From Kineothrix sp. MB12-C1 (lineage in GTDB: Bacteria; Bacillota; Clostridia; Lachnospirales; Lachnospiraceae): 64,000 bases of DNA. The position numbers and the translations under genes were made by a program. Shown here piece by piece: positions 35,808-45,667 of this stretch; positions within the stretch are counted from its first letter, which is position 1, and the number at the start of each line of letters is the position of its first letter. Under the pieces are notes generated by a model, which did no database searches, was not told where the DNA came from, and was given only the letters and a program-made list of their open reading frames with translations. The DNA lies in the NCBI RefSeq assembly GCF_030863805.1, contig NZ_CP132957.1, positions 3,162,001 through 3,226,000 on the forward strand, in the 5' to 3' direction.

Positions 35808-36833
35808 ATGGCTTCGATTAGTTTATGTATGATTGTACGAAATGAGGAAAAGCACATAGAGGAGTGTTTACAAAGTGCGATAGAGTATGTGGATGAGATT
35901 ATTGTTGTAGATACCGGGTCAGAAGATGGAACGAAGGATATCTGCAGTAAATACGAGGTAAAGATTTTTGATTTCCAGTGGGAGCAGAACTTTGCGTCAG
36001 CCCGTAATTTCTGTATTGAGCAGGCTTCCGGAGACTGGATCTTATGGATGGATGCGGATGAACGGCTTGTAGTGAATGACCATGAAGCTCTTTTGCAATG
36101 CTTAAGCAAGAAGGAGAAACAAGAAGAGAATTTTATATCCGTCGGTATGAAGCACTTCTATGGGGAAATACCCGCTGATGAAAAACGTGTACATGTAAGT
36201 CACGTATATCGTCTGTTTCGAAATGGAAAAGGCATTCATTTTGTAGGAAGGATTCACGAAAGGCCTGTTTCGGATGACCGAAAAGAGGAGCAAAAAGCGG
36301 AAGAAAATAAGTTTATAGAGATATTGCATTATGGTTATATGGACGAAGCTGTTTCATTAAAAAGCGGAAGAAATAAGAAGATGCTTCTAAGGGAATGGGA
36401 GGATAATCAGGAGGATGGCTGGATTTGTTATCATCTTGCTGTCGAATATTATCATGAGCAGAATTATACGACAGCCTATGATTTCACTAATCTGGCAATC
36501 TTGCTATTTATAAAAAAAGGGCTTTTACCGCCCTCTCTTTTCTATAAATTAAAATATGATATTTTAATCACTCTGGAAGACTATACGACTGTTGCTGAGA
36601 GTATTGAAAAAGCGATTATGTTATATCCGGATTATGTGGATCTTCATTTTTACAAAGGAATGGCAGAGTTTTCTATCGGAGAATTTCATACGGCGAGAGA
36701 GACATTTTTGTACTGCATAGTGCTTGGAGAATCGAATCCGGAGTATCTGATTCTTCGCGGTATGGGAAGTTTTATGGCCGAGGATTATATCGAGAAATGC
36801 AATAATATTTTGGAAGGAGAAGGGCCGGAATAA
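35808..36833 (+). CDS. Family 2 glycosyltransferase with TPR-like C-terminus
   Basis: A 341-residue cytosolic enzyme. The N-terminal GT2 domain shows SLCMIVRNEEKHIEECL, VDTGSEDGTKDI and the metal-binding DADE; the C-terminal 150 residues contain helical TPR-like units (HFYKGMAEFSIGEFHTARET). This layout is known in SunS-type and other protein glycosyltransferases. ATG 35808 follows AGGAGAAGGAAGAACA; the frame runs 16 codons further upstream. It is divergent from the collagen-like spore protein, which may be its target; that link is inference. Confidence 0.85.
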   Translation: MASISLCMIVRNEEKHIEECLQSAIEYVDEIIVVDTGSEDGTKDICSKYEVKIFDFQWEQNFASARNFCIEQASGDWILWMDADERLVVNDHEALLQCLSKKEKQEENFISVGMKHFYGEIPADEKRVHVSHVYRLFRNGKGIHFVGRIHERPVSDDRKEEQKAEENKFIEILHYGYMDEAVSLKSGRNKKMLLREWEDNQEDGWICYHLAVEYYHEQNYTTAYDFTNLAILLFIKKGLLPPSLFYKLKYDILITLEDYTTVAESIEKAIMLYPDYVDLHFYKGMAEFSIGEFHTARETFLYCIVLGESNPEYLILRGMGSFMAEDYIEKCNNILEGEGPE

Positions 36834-36915
36834 GTATTGTTATTTTTTTAACTTTTTGATATACTGGCATCAAGGGCTGTTCCATGGCCTAAATTGATTA
36901 AGGAGGAAATGGGAA

Positions 36916-38094
36916 ATGAACAGATTTACGTTACCGAGAGACATCTATTACGGAAGAGACTCTTTAGAAGTATTAAAGACATTAAAGGGTAAAAAAGCAA
37001 TTATTGTTGTGGGCGGAAGTTCCATGAAGCGTTTTGGTTTTCTTGATAAAGCGGTTGCTTATTTAGAAGAAGCGGGAATAGAAACTCTATTATTCGAAGG
37101 CGTTGAGCCAGACCCTTCCGTTGAAACGGTCATGAAGGGTGCAGAGGCTATGAGAGAATTCGAACCGGATTTGATTGTTTCCATGGGTGGAGGATCCCCT
37201 ATTGATGCAGCCAAGGCTATGTGGGCATTTTATGAATACCCCGAGATAACGTTTGAAGAACTGATTATTCCGTTTAATTTTCCATCCTTAAGGACGAAAG
37301 CGAAGTTCGTAGCAATTCCTTCCACTTCCGGAACCGCTACGGAAGTAACTGCGTTCTCAGTTATCACAGATTATGCGAAGGGAATTAAATACCCCCTTGC
37401 AGACTTTAATATAACTCCTGATATTGCCATTGTCGACCCGGTTTTGGCGGAGACGATGCCGCCGAGCTTAGTTGCTTATACAGGAATGGATGCTTTGACA
37501 CATGCAGTAGAAGCATATGTTTCGACGCTTCATACTCCCTTTACAGATCCTCTTGCGATTAAGGCGATTCAGATTGTTGACAGCGACTTAACGAAGAGCT
37601 ATGATGGAGACAACGATGCGAAGGAAATGATGCATTATGGACAGTGCCTTGCAGGAATGGCATTCTCCAACGCACTTCTTGGCATTGTACATTCTATGGC
37701 ACATAAAACAGGAGCAGCATTCTCCACCGGACATATTACACACGGACTTGCGAACGCGATGTATCTTCCCTATGTTATTAAATACAATGCGAAGAATGAA
37801 GAAGCAGCAAAGAGATATGTGGAAATTGCAGAATCGATTGGAATTACGGGAACCGCAGAGGAAGCGATAAACGGCTTGTGTGCGAGAATTGTGGCGTTGA
37901 ACAATAGGATGCAGATACCGAATACCCTCAAGGAATTCGGTATTGTAGAAGAGGAATTCAAAGAAAAGATTGCTCAGATTGCAGCGAATGCGGTAGGTGA
38001 TGCGTGTACGGGTTCTAATCCGAGATCGATTGATCCTGAGGCGATGGAGAAGCTTTTCACTTGTATTTATTATGGCAATGAAGTTAATTTCTAA
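36916..38094 (+). CDS. Iron-containing alcohol dehydrogenase
   Basis: A 392-residue group III alcohol dehydrogenase. NAD(P) binding is shown by MGGGSPIDAAKAMW (about residues 94-107), and the iron ligands lie in MDALTHAVEAYVS and GIVHSMAHKTGAAF...GHITHGLAN. Likely roles are butanol/ethanol dehydrogenase activity in fermentation. RBS AAGGAGGAAATGGGAA precedes ATG 36916. It is a single-gene unit closed by the terminator at 38116. Confidence 0.93.
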   Translation: MNRFTLPRDIYYGRDSLEVLKTLKGKKAIIVVGGSSMKRFGFLDKAVAYLEEAGIETLLFEGVEPDPSVETVMKGAEAMREFEPDLIVSMGGGSPIDAAKAMWAFYEYPEITFEELIIPFNFPSLRTKAKFVAIPSTSGTATEVTAFSVITDYAKGIKYPLADFNITPDIAIVDPVLAETMPPSLVAYTGMDALTHAVEAYVSTLHTPFTDPLAIKAIQIVDSDLTKSYDGDNDAKEMMHYGQCLAGMAFSNALLGIVHSMAHKTGAAFSTGHITHGLANAMYLPYVIKYNAKNEEAAKRYVEIAESIGITGTAEEAINGLCARIVALNNRMQIPNTLKEFGIVEEEFKEKIAQIAANAVGDACTGSNPRSIDPEAMEKLFTCIYYGNEVNF

Positions 38095-38115
38095 ATTAGA
38101 ATAAGTAAGACGAAG

Positions 38116-38150
38116 ACCTCCGAACGGATGCGTGCCGATTCGGAGGTTTT
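38116..38150 (+). terminator. Intrinsic terminator after the iron alcohol dehydrogenase gene
   Basis: ACCTCCGAA (38116-38124) and TTCGGAGGT (38139-38147) form a 9-bp perfect stem followed by TTTTAAT. Confidence 0.9.
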
Positions 38151-38210
38151 TAATGAAAAATTGATGTAACAGTGTGGTATTGGACAGTTACAAATAGATA
38201 AAGGAACAAT

Positions 38211-40052
38211 ATGGAGAAAGCGGAAAAAGTTTTAAAGCAGTATTTCGGATATGATACGTTCAGAGAGGGACAAAAAGAGCTGGTAGAAAGCATAATAGAG
38301 AGGAAAGATACCTTCGGAGTGATGCCGACAGGGGCAGGTAAGTCGATATGCTTTCAAGTGCCGGCTCTTATGCTCGAAGGGATTACCTTAGTGGTATCGC
38401 CACTGATTTCTTTAATGAAAGACCAGGTGGAAGGGCTGAATCAGGCAGGAGTCCATGCGGCATTTTTGAATAGTTCTCTTACGACAAGGCAGTATTTCAA
38501 GGCATTGGAATACGCAAAGGGTGGCAGATATAAGATTATTTATATAGCACCGGAACGCCTTTTGACCGATAGCTTTTTGGACTTCGCTTTCTCCGTGAAG
38601 ATATCTATGGTAGTTGTGGACGAGGCTCATTGCGTATCTCAGTGGGGGCAGGACTTCAGACCCAGTTATTTAAAAGTGACAGAGTTTGTCGATAAGCTTA
38701 AGTATCGTCCGGTTATCAGCGCCTTTACGGCTACGGCGACGAAGGAAGTACGGGAGGATATTGTAAAGCTTCTCTGTCTGGAGGCACCAACTGTGGTATC
38801 TACCGGTTTCGATCGCCCGAACCTTTATTTTGCAGTACAGTCTCCGAGAGATAAATACGCGACCATGAAGAATTATCTGGAGATGCATCCGGGGCAGAGC
38901 GGCATTATTTATTGCCTTACGAGGAAATGCGTAGAAGAAATTGCAGAAAGGCTAGATGTGGAAGGCTTTCCGGTGACCAAATATCATGCAGGGCTTTCGG
39001 ATGTAGAAAGAAGGGGAAACCAGGAGGATTTTATCTACGGCAGAAAAGAAATTATGGTGGCGACTAACGCCTTTGGCATGGGAATTGATAAATCGGACGT
39101 GCGCTATGTGGTACATTATAATATGCCCAAGAATATGGAGAGCTATTATCAGGAGGCCGGAAGGGCTGGCAGGGACGGAGAACCGGCGGAGTGTATCTTG
39201 CTATATGGCGGACAGGATGTAGTGACGAATCAGTTTTTCATCGATAACAATCAGGATAACGAGTCACTGGATGAAGAGGCCCGCAAGATTGTAATGGAGA
39301 GGGACAGGCAGAGATTGAAGAAAATGACATTCTATTGCTTTAGCAATGAATGTCTGAGAGATTATATTTTACGTTATTTTGGGGAGTATAGAAGTAATTA
39401 CTGTGGGAACTGTGTGAACTGTCTGAGCCAGTTCGAAGAGACAGATGTGACAATAGTTGCCAAAGGTATTATCGGCTGCGTGGAAAGTAGCGGACAAAGA
39501 TATGGCACCAATGTAATTCTGGATACTGTCCATGGAGCTAATACGGCGAAGATACGAAATTATTGGATGGATAGAAATCCATATTACGGAGATTTGGCGA
39601 AGGTACAGACTTATAAACTTCGTCAGGTTATGAACTATCTTCTGTTGCATGAATATCTGGTGGTAACGGATGATGAGTATGCTGTGGTGAAATTGACAGA
39701 AAAGTCCGAATTCGTATTATATGATGGTGAGACCCTTGTAATGAAGATGGCTAAGGAAGCGGAACATCCGGCGAAGGACAAAGATACAAGGAGAACGAAG
39801 CGAAAAGTAGAAGCGGGAATGGGAATGAGCGGCGCTAATGTATCCTTGTTCGAACGTCTTCGCTCGCTTCGTTCAGAAATTGCCAGGGAGGAAAAAGTTC
39901 CTCCTTATGTGGTATTTTCGGATAAGACGCTCAGCCATATGTGTGTGGTGCGGCCTTTGACGGAAGCAGAAATGCTGACAGTATCCGGAGTCGGTGAGTT
40001 TAAATATAAAAAGTATGGGCAACGTTTTCTGGAGGTAATCCGGAATGCATAA
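38211..40052 (+). CDS. recQ: ATP-dependent DNA helicase RecQ
   Basis: A 613-residue superfamily 2 helicase. Motifs are present: Walker [13 protein letters not shown] (about residues 39-50), DEAH box [20 protein letters not shown], motif [14 protein letters not shown]; the RecQ zinc site is [11 protein letters not shown]...CGNCVNC and a C-terminal HRDC-like domain ends the protein. It acts in recombination and replication-fork repair. It reads in the same direction as the serine dehydratase genes, 16 bp apart, an unusual pairing likely due to read-through rather than shared function. Confidence 0.94.
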   Translation: MEKAEKVLKQYFGYDTFREGQKELVESIIERKDTFGVMPTGAGKSICFQVPALMLEGITLVVSPLISLMKDQVEGLNQAGVHAAFLNSSLTTRQYFKALEYAKGGRYKIIYIAPERLLTDSFLDFAFSVKISMVVVDEAHCVSQWGQDFRPSYLKVTEFVDKLKYRPVISAFTATATKEVREDIVKLLCLEAPTVVSTGFDRPNLYFAVQSPRDKYATMKNYLEMHPGQSGIIYCLTRKCVEEIAERLDVEGFPVTKYHAGLSDVERRGNQEDFIYGRKEIMVATNAFGMGIDKSDVRYVVHYNMPKNMESYYQEAGRAGRDGEPAECILLYGGQDVVTNQFFIDNNQDNESLDEEARKIVMERDRQRLKKMTFYCFSNECLRDYILRYFGEYRSNYCGNCVNCLSQFEETDVTIVAKGIIGCVESSGQRYGTNVILDTVHGANTAKIRNYWMDRNPYYGDLAKVQTYKLRQVMNYLLLHEYLVVTDDEYAVVKLTEKSEFVLYDGETLVMKMAKEAEHPAKDKDTRRTKRKVEAGMGMSGANVSLFERLRSLRSEIAREEKVPPYVVFSDKTLSHMCVVRPLTEAEMLTVSGVGEFKYKKYGQRFLEVIRNA

Positions 40053-40068
40053 GGTAAGGAGCAGGTAG

Positions 40069-40743
40069 ATGACAGGAATTAGTTTGTTCGAGGTGATAGG
40101 GCCGAATATGGTAGGGCCTTCCAGTTCTCATACGGCAGGAGCGGTATCTATGGCACTTTTGGCAAGAAGAATGTTTCAAGGAACGATAGAGAAGGTAGAT
40201 TTTACCTTGTATGGTTCCTTTGCGAAGACATATCGGGGTCATGGAACCGATAAGGCGCTGCTGGGAGGAATTCTTGGTTATGAGACCGATGATTTAAGGA
40301 TAAGGGACTCTTTTACTCATGCGGAGGAAGCAGGAATTGCTTATTCATATACTGTTTCCGATCTGGATACCAATGATGCGCATCCGAATACGGCGGATAT
40401 CAATATTATAGGAACCGATGGAAGAACGCTATTCGTCAGAGGGGTTTCCATCGGAGGCGGAAAGGTAAAAATTGTGCGCCTGAATCGTGTGGAAGTGGAG
40501 TTTACAGGGGAATACAGCACCCTTATCGTAAGTCAGACAGACAGGCAAGGCGTTGCCGCTCACATTACGAAATGTCTAAGCGACCAAGATGTGAATATTG
40601 CATTTATGAGACTGTTCCGTGAAGAGAAAGGTGCCAATGCTTATACGGTGGTGGAATCTGACGGAGAGATACCCCAAGAGGTACTCGTACGTATCCGGGA
40701 GAACTCGTATGTGACAGATGTGATGCTTGTGCAAGGATTGTAA
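40069..40743 (+). CDS. sdaAB: L-serine dehydratase, iron-sulfur-dependent, beta subunit
   Basis: A 224-residue subunit. The N-terminal PSSSHTAGAVSMALLARRMF and HGTDKALLGGILG are conserved in serine dehydratase beta chains; the C-terminal 70 residues form an ACT domain (STLIVSQTDRQGVAAHI, AFMRLFREEKGANAYTVV). With the alpha chain it converts L-serine to pyruvate and ammonia. RBS AAGGAGCAGGTAG. The alpha gene starts 34 bp later. Confidence 0.95.
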   Translation: MTGISLFEVIGPNMVGPSSSHTAGAVSMALLARRMFQGTIEKVDFTLYGSFAKTYRGHGTDKALLGGILGYETDDLRIRDSFTHAEEAGIAYSYTVSDLDTNDAHPNTADINIIGTDGRTLFVRGVSIGGGKVKIVRLNRVEVEFTGEYSTLIVSQTDRQGVAAHITKCLSDQDVNIAFMRLFREEKGANAYTVVESDGEIPQEVLVRIRENSYVTDVMLVQGL

Positions 40744-40777
40744 AAACAGTGTTTTATAAGAAGTGTAAGGAGTAAGG

Positions 40778-41647
40778 ATGGATTTTCGAAGTGGACAAGA
40801 GTTATTGGAAGTATGTAAGAAGACAGGTTATCCTATTTCCAAGGTGATGAAGCTGAGAGAAATGGAGCTTATGGAAGTGAGTGAAAAGGAAGTGGAGCGC
40901 AGGATAGAGAAAGCGCTTACCATTATGCGGGATGCCGCTTATGGGCCGGTGAATCATGAAGTGAAATCTATGGGTGGCCTTATAGGCGGTGAAGCGAAGA
41001 AGCTGAAAACTTTTCGGGAGATGGGGAAATCTCTCTGTGGTGCGACCGTGTCGAGAGCGATATCTTATGCCATGGCAGTACTTGAGGTGAATGCTTCCAT
41101 GGGGGTTATTGTGGCAGCTCCGACTGCCGGAGCTTCCGGTGTTCTGCCCGGGGTTGTGCTGGCACTTGAGAAGGAACAAGAGTTATCGAAGGAGCGAGTG
41201 CTGGACGGGCTCTATACAGCAGGTGCGATCGGATACTTGTTGATGAGGAATGCTTCTGTATCGGGTGCACAGGCAGGATGTCAGGCAGAAGTGGGCTCAG
41301 CGGCGGCGATGGCAGCGGCCGCAGCGGTAGAAATGATGGGCGGTACGCCGGAGCAGGCACTGAGTGCGGCTACAGGGGCCATTTCGAATCTTCTGGGGCT
41401 GGTCTGTGACCCGGTAGGCGGACTGGTTGAGAATCCATGTCAGAACCGTAATGCAGTAGGAGCTGCTAATGCCTTGGTCAATGCAGAACAGGCACTGGCA
41501 GGAATCAGACAGCTCATTCCTTTCGATGAGATGGTTCAGGCGATGTATCATGTGGGAAGAAGTCTTCCCTTTGAATTGAGAGAAAGTGCCCTGGGAGGTT
41601 GTGCGGCAACGCCTACAGCATGTAAAACCTGCGTACCTTGTTCGTAA
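40778..41647 (+). CDS. sdaAA: L-serine dehydratase, iron-sulfur-dependent, alpha subunit
   Basis: A 289-residue catalytic subunit. The [4Fe-4S] ligands are seen as Cys in AGCQAEVGSAAAMA, VCDPVGGLVENPCQNRN and the C-terminal CAATPTACKTCVPC. Substrate-loop AAPTAGASGVLPGV is intact. Translation starts with ATG 40778 after GTAAGGAGTAAGG. It works with the preceding beta subunit in serine catabolism. The cluster makes it oxygen-sensitive, fitting an anaerobe. Confidence 0.95.
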   Translation: MDFRSGQELLEVCKKTGYPISKVMKLREMELMEVSEKEVERRIEKALTIMRDAAYGPVNHEVKSMGGLIGGEAKKLKTFREMGKSLCGATVSRAISYAMAVLEVNASMGVIVAAPTAGASGVLPGVVLALEKEQELSKERVLDGLYTAGAIGYLLMRNASVSGAQAGCQAEVGSAAAMAAAAAVEMMGGTPEQALSAATGAISNLLGLVCDPVGGLVENPCQNRNAVGAANALVNAEQALAGIRQLIPFDEMVQAMYHVGRSLPFELRESALGGCAATPTACKTCVPCS

Positions 41648-41680
41648 CTTCGGCAGCCGTGAAGTCTGTTCTGCATAAAT

Positions 41681-41793
41681 AGTATACCTTAGCCGCAAGC
41701 GGCCATGGTATGTTGTTTGCACACTCGCTTTGCTCGGCGCGGTATAATATCGTTAAAATATTATACCATGGCCGCTTGCGGACAAGATATAAT
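41681..41793. repeat. Interspersed hairpin repeat, one inverted and one truncated unit (copy 5)
   Basis: A complete unit lies in reverse orientation (41681-41749; GCACACTCGCTTTGCTCGGC is the reverse of the usual core), then ATCGTTAAAAT, then a unit reduced to its hairpin half (ATACCATGGCCGCTTGCGGACAAG). It shows that units move or copy in both orientations. Confidence 0.85.
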
Positions 41794-41924
41794 TCCGTAG
41801 ATTACTTACGATAATTTCCTCAATAGTTATAGACAGAAAAAGGAAATTGATGGTATAATTATAGCTTCTAATGCCTTAGGCATAACACAATTGACAGAAA
41901 AGATAGAGGACAAAGGAGAGCAGT

Positions 41925-43640
41925 ATGGTAAAGTTACTAAGGAGTGTTTCTATTAAGGTGAAGCTCGGAGGTGGATTTCTATTTATCGCTTTATTTGCTG
42001 TAGTAATCGGCGTATTCGGTTCTACGAATATGGAGGAAATTGCCCATAGAGGCGAAGCGATGTACAGCTCCAACTTGGAGAGCATTAATGAACTTCATAT
42101 GATTAAGGAAAATTTATTAGAGAGTGGCGAAGAACTGCAGACAGCGGTGTTAAGCGGGTATCCGGCGGATACGAGAGACAGCGTAGGGAAGATACAAGAA
42201 CTGGAAGAAGCGAATTCAGCTGTTATTGAAGACTATGGAAACAGCAATCTTACAGAAGATGAAAGAGAGACATGGAATGCTTTTCTGACAGATAGGGATA
42301 TTTACCGGACACAGAGGCAGGAAGCGATCGATCTCGCTCTATCAGGGGCATATAGCACGGCAAGAACCAGTATGAATCAAGTTATGCTAACAAGGAAGGC
42401 TATGTTCAGCAAACTGAACACCTTAATTGAAGATAATCAGAAAACGGCAGCGCAGGTGAATGCTGATAATCAGGCACTGGCAAACACGAGTACAACGATG
42501 ATGTATACTTTGCTGATCGCCGGCGTTATTTTTTCCATACTCATTGGCTTATGGCTTGCCATTGATATATCGAGAGCAGTACATAAAGGACTTATATTTG
42601 CCAGAGCCCTTGGAGAAGGCGATTTAACGGTTCAGCTCAATCATAAGGGGAGAGATGAGATTGGCAAATTGATTCAGGCATTGAATCAGGCTAGGGAAAA
42701 TATGAAGGAAATTGTTTCCGGCATCATTGAACAGACGGGAGAGGTGGCAGCCTCCAGCGAGGAGCTGTCAGCGACTATAGAAGAATTAGCAGGAAGATTC
42801 GAAGCAATTAATGGAAGTACAACGGTTATCGCTGATGGAACAGTAGAAATCAGGTCTGCTACAGAGGAAATGACTGCCACAGTAGAGCAGGTGAATGACG
42901 GTGTGGCAAGATTGGCGGAGAATTCCTCCGAAGGCAGTGACCAATCTGCTCAGATTAAGAGCCGTGCTACTGCAATTAAAGAGCAAGGTAATGCTTCTAA
43001 GCGGTTGGCGGATAAACTTTATGAGGAAAAACAGAAAAATATATTGGCAGCTATTGAAATGGGTAAGGTAGTGGAGGAGATTTCCAATATTGCCAGCTTG
43101 ATTCATGGCATTGCAGATCAGACCAATCTGCTTGCACTTAACGCTTCCATTGAAGCGGCAAGAGCGGGTGAACATGGCCGTGGTTTCGCAGTGGTTGCAA
43201 GCGAAATCGGTACCCTTGCGAATCAGTCTACGGAATATGTAGGGGATATTACAGCGGTCGTTAATAATGTAAGAAGCGCCTTTGATAATCTGGCGGATAA
43301 TTCGAGAGAAGTGCTGAGTTTTATCGACGGACAGGTAAGAAAAGATTATAATCTGCTCGTAGATACTGGTGTAAATTATGAGAAGGATGCGGTTTATGTG
43401 AGTGAGTTGTCGGAGGAGACGGCTGCAATGGCACAGGAGTTGAGCGCATCCACAGAAGAAATTAGTGCGGTAATATATAATATCTCTGCTAATATCGGAG
43501 AAACAGCTAACAGCTTTGACGAAATACGGGATAATATGCAAGAGACTTCCGGAGCAATGGAATCTATTACAAGGATGGCTGAGGGTGCAGCTTCTATTGC
43601 AGAAACATTGAATGCTTTAACTTCTAAATTTAAGATTTAA
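41925..43640 (+). CDS. Methyl-accepting chemotaxis protein
   Basis: A 571-residue chemoreceptor. It has two membrane helices (about 14-33 and 188-209) enclosing a roughly 150-residue helical sensor domain of the four-helix-bundle type, then a HAMP region (about 210-262) and the signalling hairpin with the highly conserved [20 protein letters not shown] (about 405-424). It should signal through CheA/CheW, which are not in this window. RBS AAAGGAGAGCAGT. The ligand is unknown. Confidence 0.93.
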   Translation: MVKLLRSVSIKVKLGGGFLFIALFAVVIGVFGSTNMEEIAHRGEAMYSSNLESINELHMIKENLLESGEELQTAVLSGYPADTRDSVGKIQELEEANSAVIEDYGNSNLTEDERETWNAFLTDRDIYRTQRQEAIDLALSGAYSTARTSMNQVMLTRKAMFSKLNTLIEDNQKTAAQVNADNQALANTSTTMMYTLLIAGVIFSILIGLWLAIDISRAVHKGLIFARALGEGDLTVQLNHKGRDEIGKLIQALNQARENMKEIVSGIIEQTGEVAASSEELSATIEELAGRFEAINGSTTVIADGTVEIRSATEEMTATVEQVNDGVARLAENSSEGSDQSAQIKSRATAIKEQGNASKRLADKLYEEKQKNILAAIEMGKVVEEISNIASLIHGIADQTNLLALNASIEAARAGEHGRGFAVVASEIGTLANQSTEYVGDITAVVNNVRSAFDNLADNSREVLSFIDGQVRKDYNLLVDTGVNYEKDAVYVSELSEETAAMAQELSASTEEISAVIYNISANIGETANSFDEIRDNMQETSGAMESITRMAEGAASIAETLNALTSKFKI

Positions 43641-43661
43641 TACGATAAATAATTAAATAGG

Positions 43662-43698
43662 AAAACTGCCCGCATGAGAAATCTGTGGGCAGTTTTTT
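43662..43698 (+). terminator. Intrinsic terminator after the chemoreceptor gene
   Basis: AAACTGCCCGCA (from 43663) pairs with TG.GGGCAGTTT (about 43684-43695), followed by a run of T. Confidence 0.92.
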
Positions 43699-43721
43699 TG
43701 TCCGACTCACTTTGCTTCCTC

Positions 43722-43750
43722 TTGACAAATGGAAGAATGGGAAGTAATAT
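43722..43750 (+). promoter_or_regulatory. Sigma-A-type promoter for the HTH regulator gene
   Basis: TTGACA (43722-43727) and TAATAT (43745-43750) are separated by exactly 17 bp. Transcription would start near 43757, just before the inverted and direct repeats. Confidence 0.75.
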
Positions 43751-43761
43751 GTTAGGGAAAC

Positions 43762-43811
43762 ATTATCAATAGTGATAATAATATTAAATATGCTAATAAT
43801 ATTAAATATGG
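43762..43811 (+). promoter_or_regulatory. Inverted repeat and 18-bp tandem repeat before the HTH gene
   Basis: ATTATCA (43762-43768) and TGATAAT (43773-43779) form an inverted repeat at the expected transcription start; then TAATAATATTAAATATGC (43776-43793) is repeated at 43794-43811 with one change. A likely autoregulatory operator zone, by position. Confidence 0.5.
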
Positions 43812-43846
43812 TAATAAATAATAAATAAAGGAGTGTGGCAGCAAAC

Positions 43847-44371
43847 ATGGATCAAGAAATAACTAAAATCGTTATGAATCCAATTAGACTCAGAATTATT
43901 CAGTATTTGCTTCTTCACGGAGTAGGAACTTCTTCTCAGATAAAAGAAGAGTTAAGCGATATTCCGCCGGCAAGCTTGTATCGCCACATTAAGATGCTAT
44001 ATGAAGCCAATTGTATTATGGTGGTAGAAGAGAAGAAGATACGGGGAACGGTGGAACGAACTTATGCCCTTAGAGGGAATAAACCTTGTGCGTTCAGTAA
44101 GGTCAGTGTGGAGCAGTTAATCAATTCCTCTCTTATGTCGTTAATGACTTCGTTCGGAAAATATTTCTCCAGAGAAGATGCGGATCCGATGAAAGATTTG
44201 CTCTCGCTTTCCACTTCTACCCTCTTGTTAACGGATGAGGAGTTTACGGAGGTAATGGAGAAAATAGGGGAAGCAATAACCCCTTATCTTGGAAATCAGG
44301 AGAAGGAAGGGCGGAATATAAGGAAACTTACCTTTATTTCATCGCCCGGTGAAGAGGAGGAGAAAGAGTGA
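43847..44371 (+). CDS. Winged-helix (ArsR-like HTH) transcriptional regulator
   Basis: About 174 residues. The N-terminal domain IVMNPIRLRIIQYLLLHGVG, SSQIKEELSDIPPASLYRHI and a wing (EEKKIRGTVERTYAL) is a helix-turn-helix of the ArsR/HTH_20 type; the C-terminal 90 residues are a helical effector or dimer region. The start is placed at ATG 43847 (MDQEITK), although AAAGGAG lies about 13 bases before it; a GTG at 43835 is too close to that site. The promoter and repeats upstream suggest self-control. The target is unknown. Confidence 0.78.
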   Translation: MDQEITKIVMNPIRLRIIQYLLLHGVGTSSQIKEELSDIPPASLYRHIKMLYEANCIMVVEEKKIRGTVERTYALRGNKPCAFSKVSVEQLINSSLMSLMTSFGKYFSREDADPMKDLLSLSTSTLLLTDEEFTEVMEKIGEAITPYLGNQEKEGRNIRKLTFISSPGEEEEKE

Positions 44372-44558
44372 GTATATTCCTTTCCCCTTTATTGGTACGT
44401 GCGCAGATAGGAGCTAAGAATAGTGTGAGAAAGGCATGGTTATTAAGATGATTCAGAAATCTAATATTAAATATGAAAATATTAACGGTATCGGTATACG
44501 GTCAGGAAAAAATGCAAAGATAATTACAATGGATAAAGAGCTAGTGAAAGAGGATAAC

Positions 44559-45452
44559 ATGGTAGAAATTAATTGGAAGAAGATAGAAAAGGAAGATGAG
44601 GAAATTATTCAGCATTATTACGATATGGAGCCTGTAAGAGTCTGTGAGTTTACTTTCGCTAACAACATCTTATGGTCGCCCTTCTATAAAATACGTTATG
44701 CAGTAGTGGAGGATATGCTCGTATTCCTTTCGAACGCAGAGGAAACATCGATAAGTTTTCCTCTTGGCAATGGAGATTTGGAAAAAGCCATCGATACGAT
44801 TACAGAATATTTTAAGGGTGCAGGGAAGAAATTTAAAATGCACCTTGTATCCCCTTCACAGTTCGATCGCCTGCAGGAGTTTTATCCTGGAAGATTTCAG
44901 GTGGAATATAATAGGGATTCTGCAGATTATGTCTATGAATCCGAGCGCCTGATCAGCCTTGCAGGGAAGAAGCTCCACGGGAAACGCAATCATATTAACC
45001 GCTTCAAAGAGGCACATCCTGATTGGACTTATGAGAAAATTACAGATGAAAATACACAGGAATGCCTGGATATGGCAGAGGAGTGGAGAATTCAAAACGG
45101 CTGTGAAGAAAAAGGACCGAAACACGATGAGTTTTGTGTAACCCTGCATGCATTAAAAGAAAGAGAAGCACTTAAGTTAACGGGCGGATTGATCCGCGCA
45201 GACGGCCGTGTGGTAGCGTTTACATTAGGGGAGCCTCTGGGAGAAGATATGTTCGTAGTTCATATTGAAAAAGCATTTGCTGATATTCAGGGAGCCTATC
45301 CGATGATCAATCAGCAGTTTATAACGAACGAGGCATCTGGATATCGTTATATTAACAGAGAAGAAGATACCGGAGAAGAAGGTTTAAGGAAGGCGAAGTT
45401 ATCCTATGATCCTGCGTTCCTAATGGAGAAGGGAATTGTTACAGAAATATAA
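44559..45452 (+). CDS. DUF2156 protein (phosphatidylglycerol lysyltransferase-like GNAT fold)
   Basis: About 297 residues, soluble. The pattern EFTFANNILWSPFYKIRYAV, LHGKRNHINRFKEAHPDW and the ending YINREEDTGEEGLRKAKLSY is typical of DUF2156, a double acetyltransferase-like fold related to the catalytic part of MprF. Unlike MprF it has no membrane helices, so membrane lipid lysylation is unproven. ATG 44559 (MVEINWKK) follows AAAGAGGATAAC; the open frame extends 41 codons upstream but that part looks non-coding. Confidence 0.8.
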   Translation: MVEINWKKIEKEDEEIIQHYYDMEPVRVCEFTFANNILWSPFYKIRYAVVEDMLVFLSNAEETSISFPLGNGDLEKAIDTITEYFKGAGKKFKMHLVSPSQFDRLQEFYPGRFQVEYNRDSADYVYESERLISLAGKKLHGKRNHINRFKEAHPDWTYEKITDENTQECLDMAEEWRIQNGCEEKGPKHDEFCVTLHALKEREALKLTGGLIRADGRVVAFTLGEPLGEDMFVVHIEKAFADIQGAYPMINQQFITNEASGYRYINREEDTGEEGLRKAKLSYDPAFLMEKGIVTEI

Positions 45453-45462
45453 TATGATACCA

Positions 45463-45630
45463 GGGTCAAAAGGTCATGCGTTTCATGCCAGCATGAAAAA
45501 ACATGGCTTTGGGACCCGCAAAACATGAGAAAGTAGCCCAAATAGGGCGGATTTCGAATGTTTTAGGATTGTGAAAGCACAAAGTGCGTAGCAATCCGTA
45601 GGTATCATGGGGCAAAAGACCTTTTAACCC
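45463..45630. repeat. 168-bp element with matching inverted ends
   Basis: GGGTCAAAAGGTC (45463-45475) mirrors GACCTTTTAACCC (45618-45630) at 12 of 13 positions; just outside and inside, ATGATACC (45454-45461) mirrors GGTATCAT (45601-45608). The interior has further small hairpins (CATG...CATG) and no gene. It may be a MITE-like element or a structured RNA. Confidence 0.5.
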
Positions 45631-45667
45631 GCAACATCATAATAAAAAATTAAAAGGAAAGTCTAAT

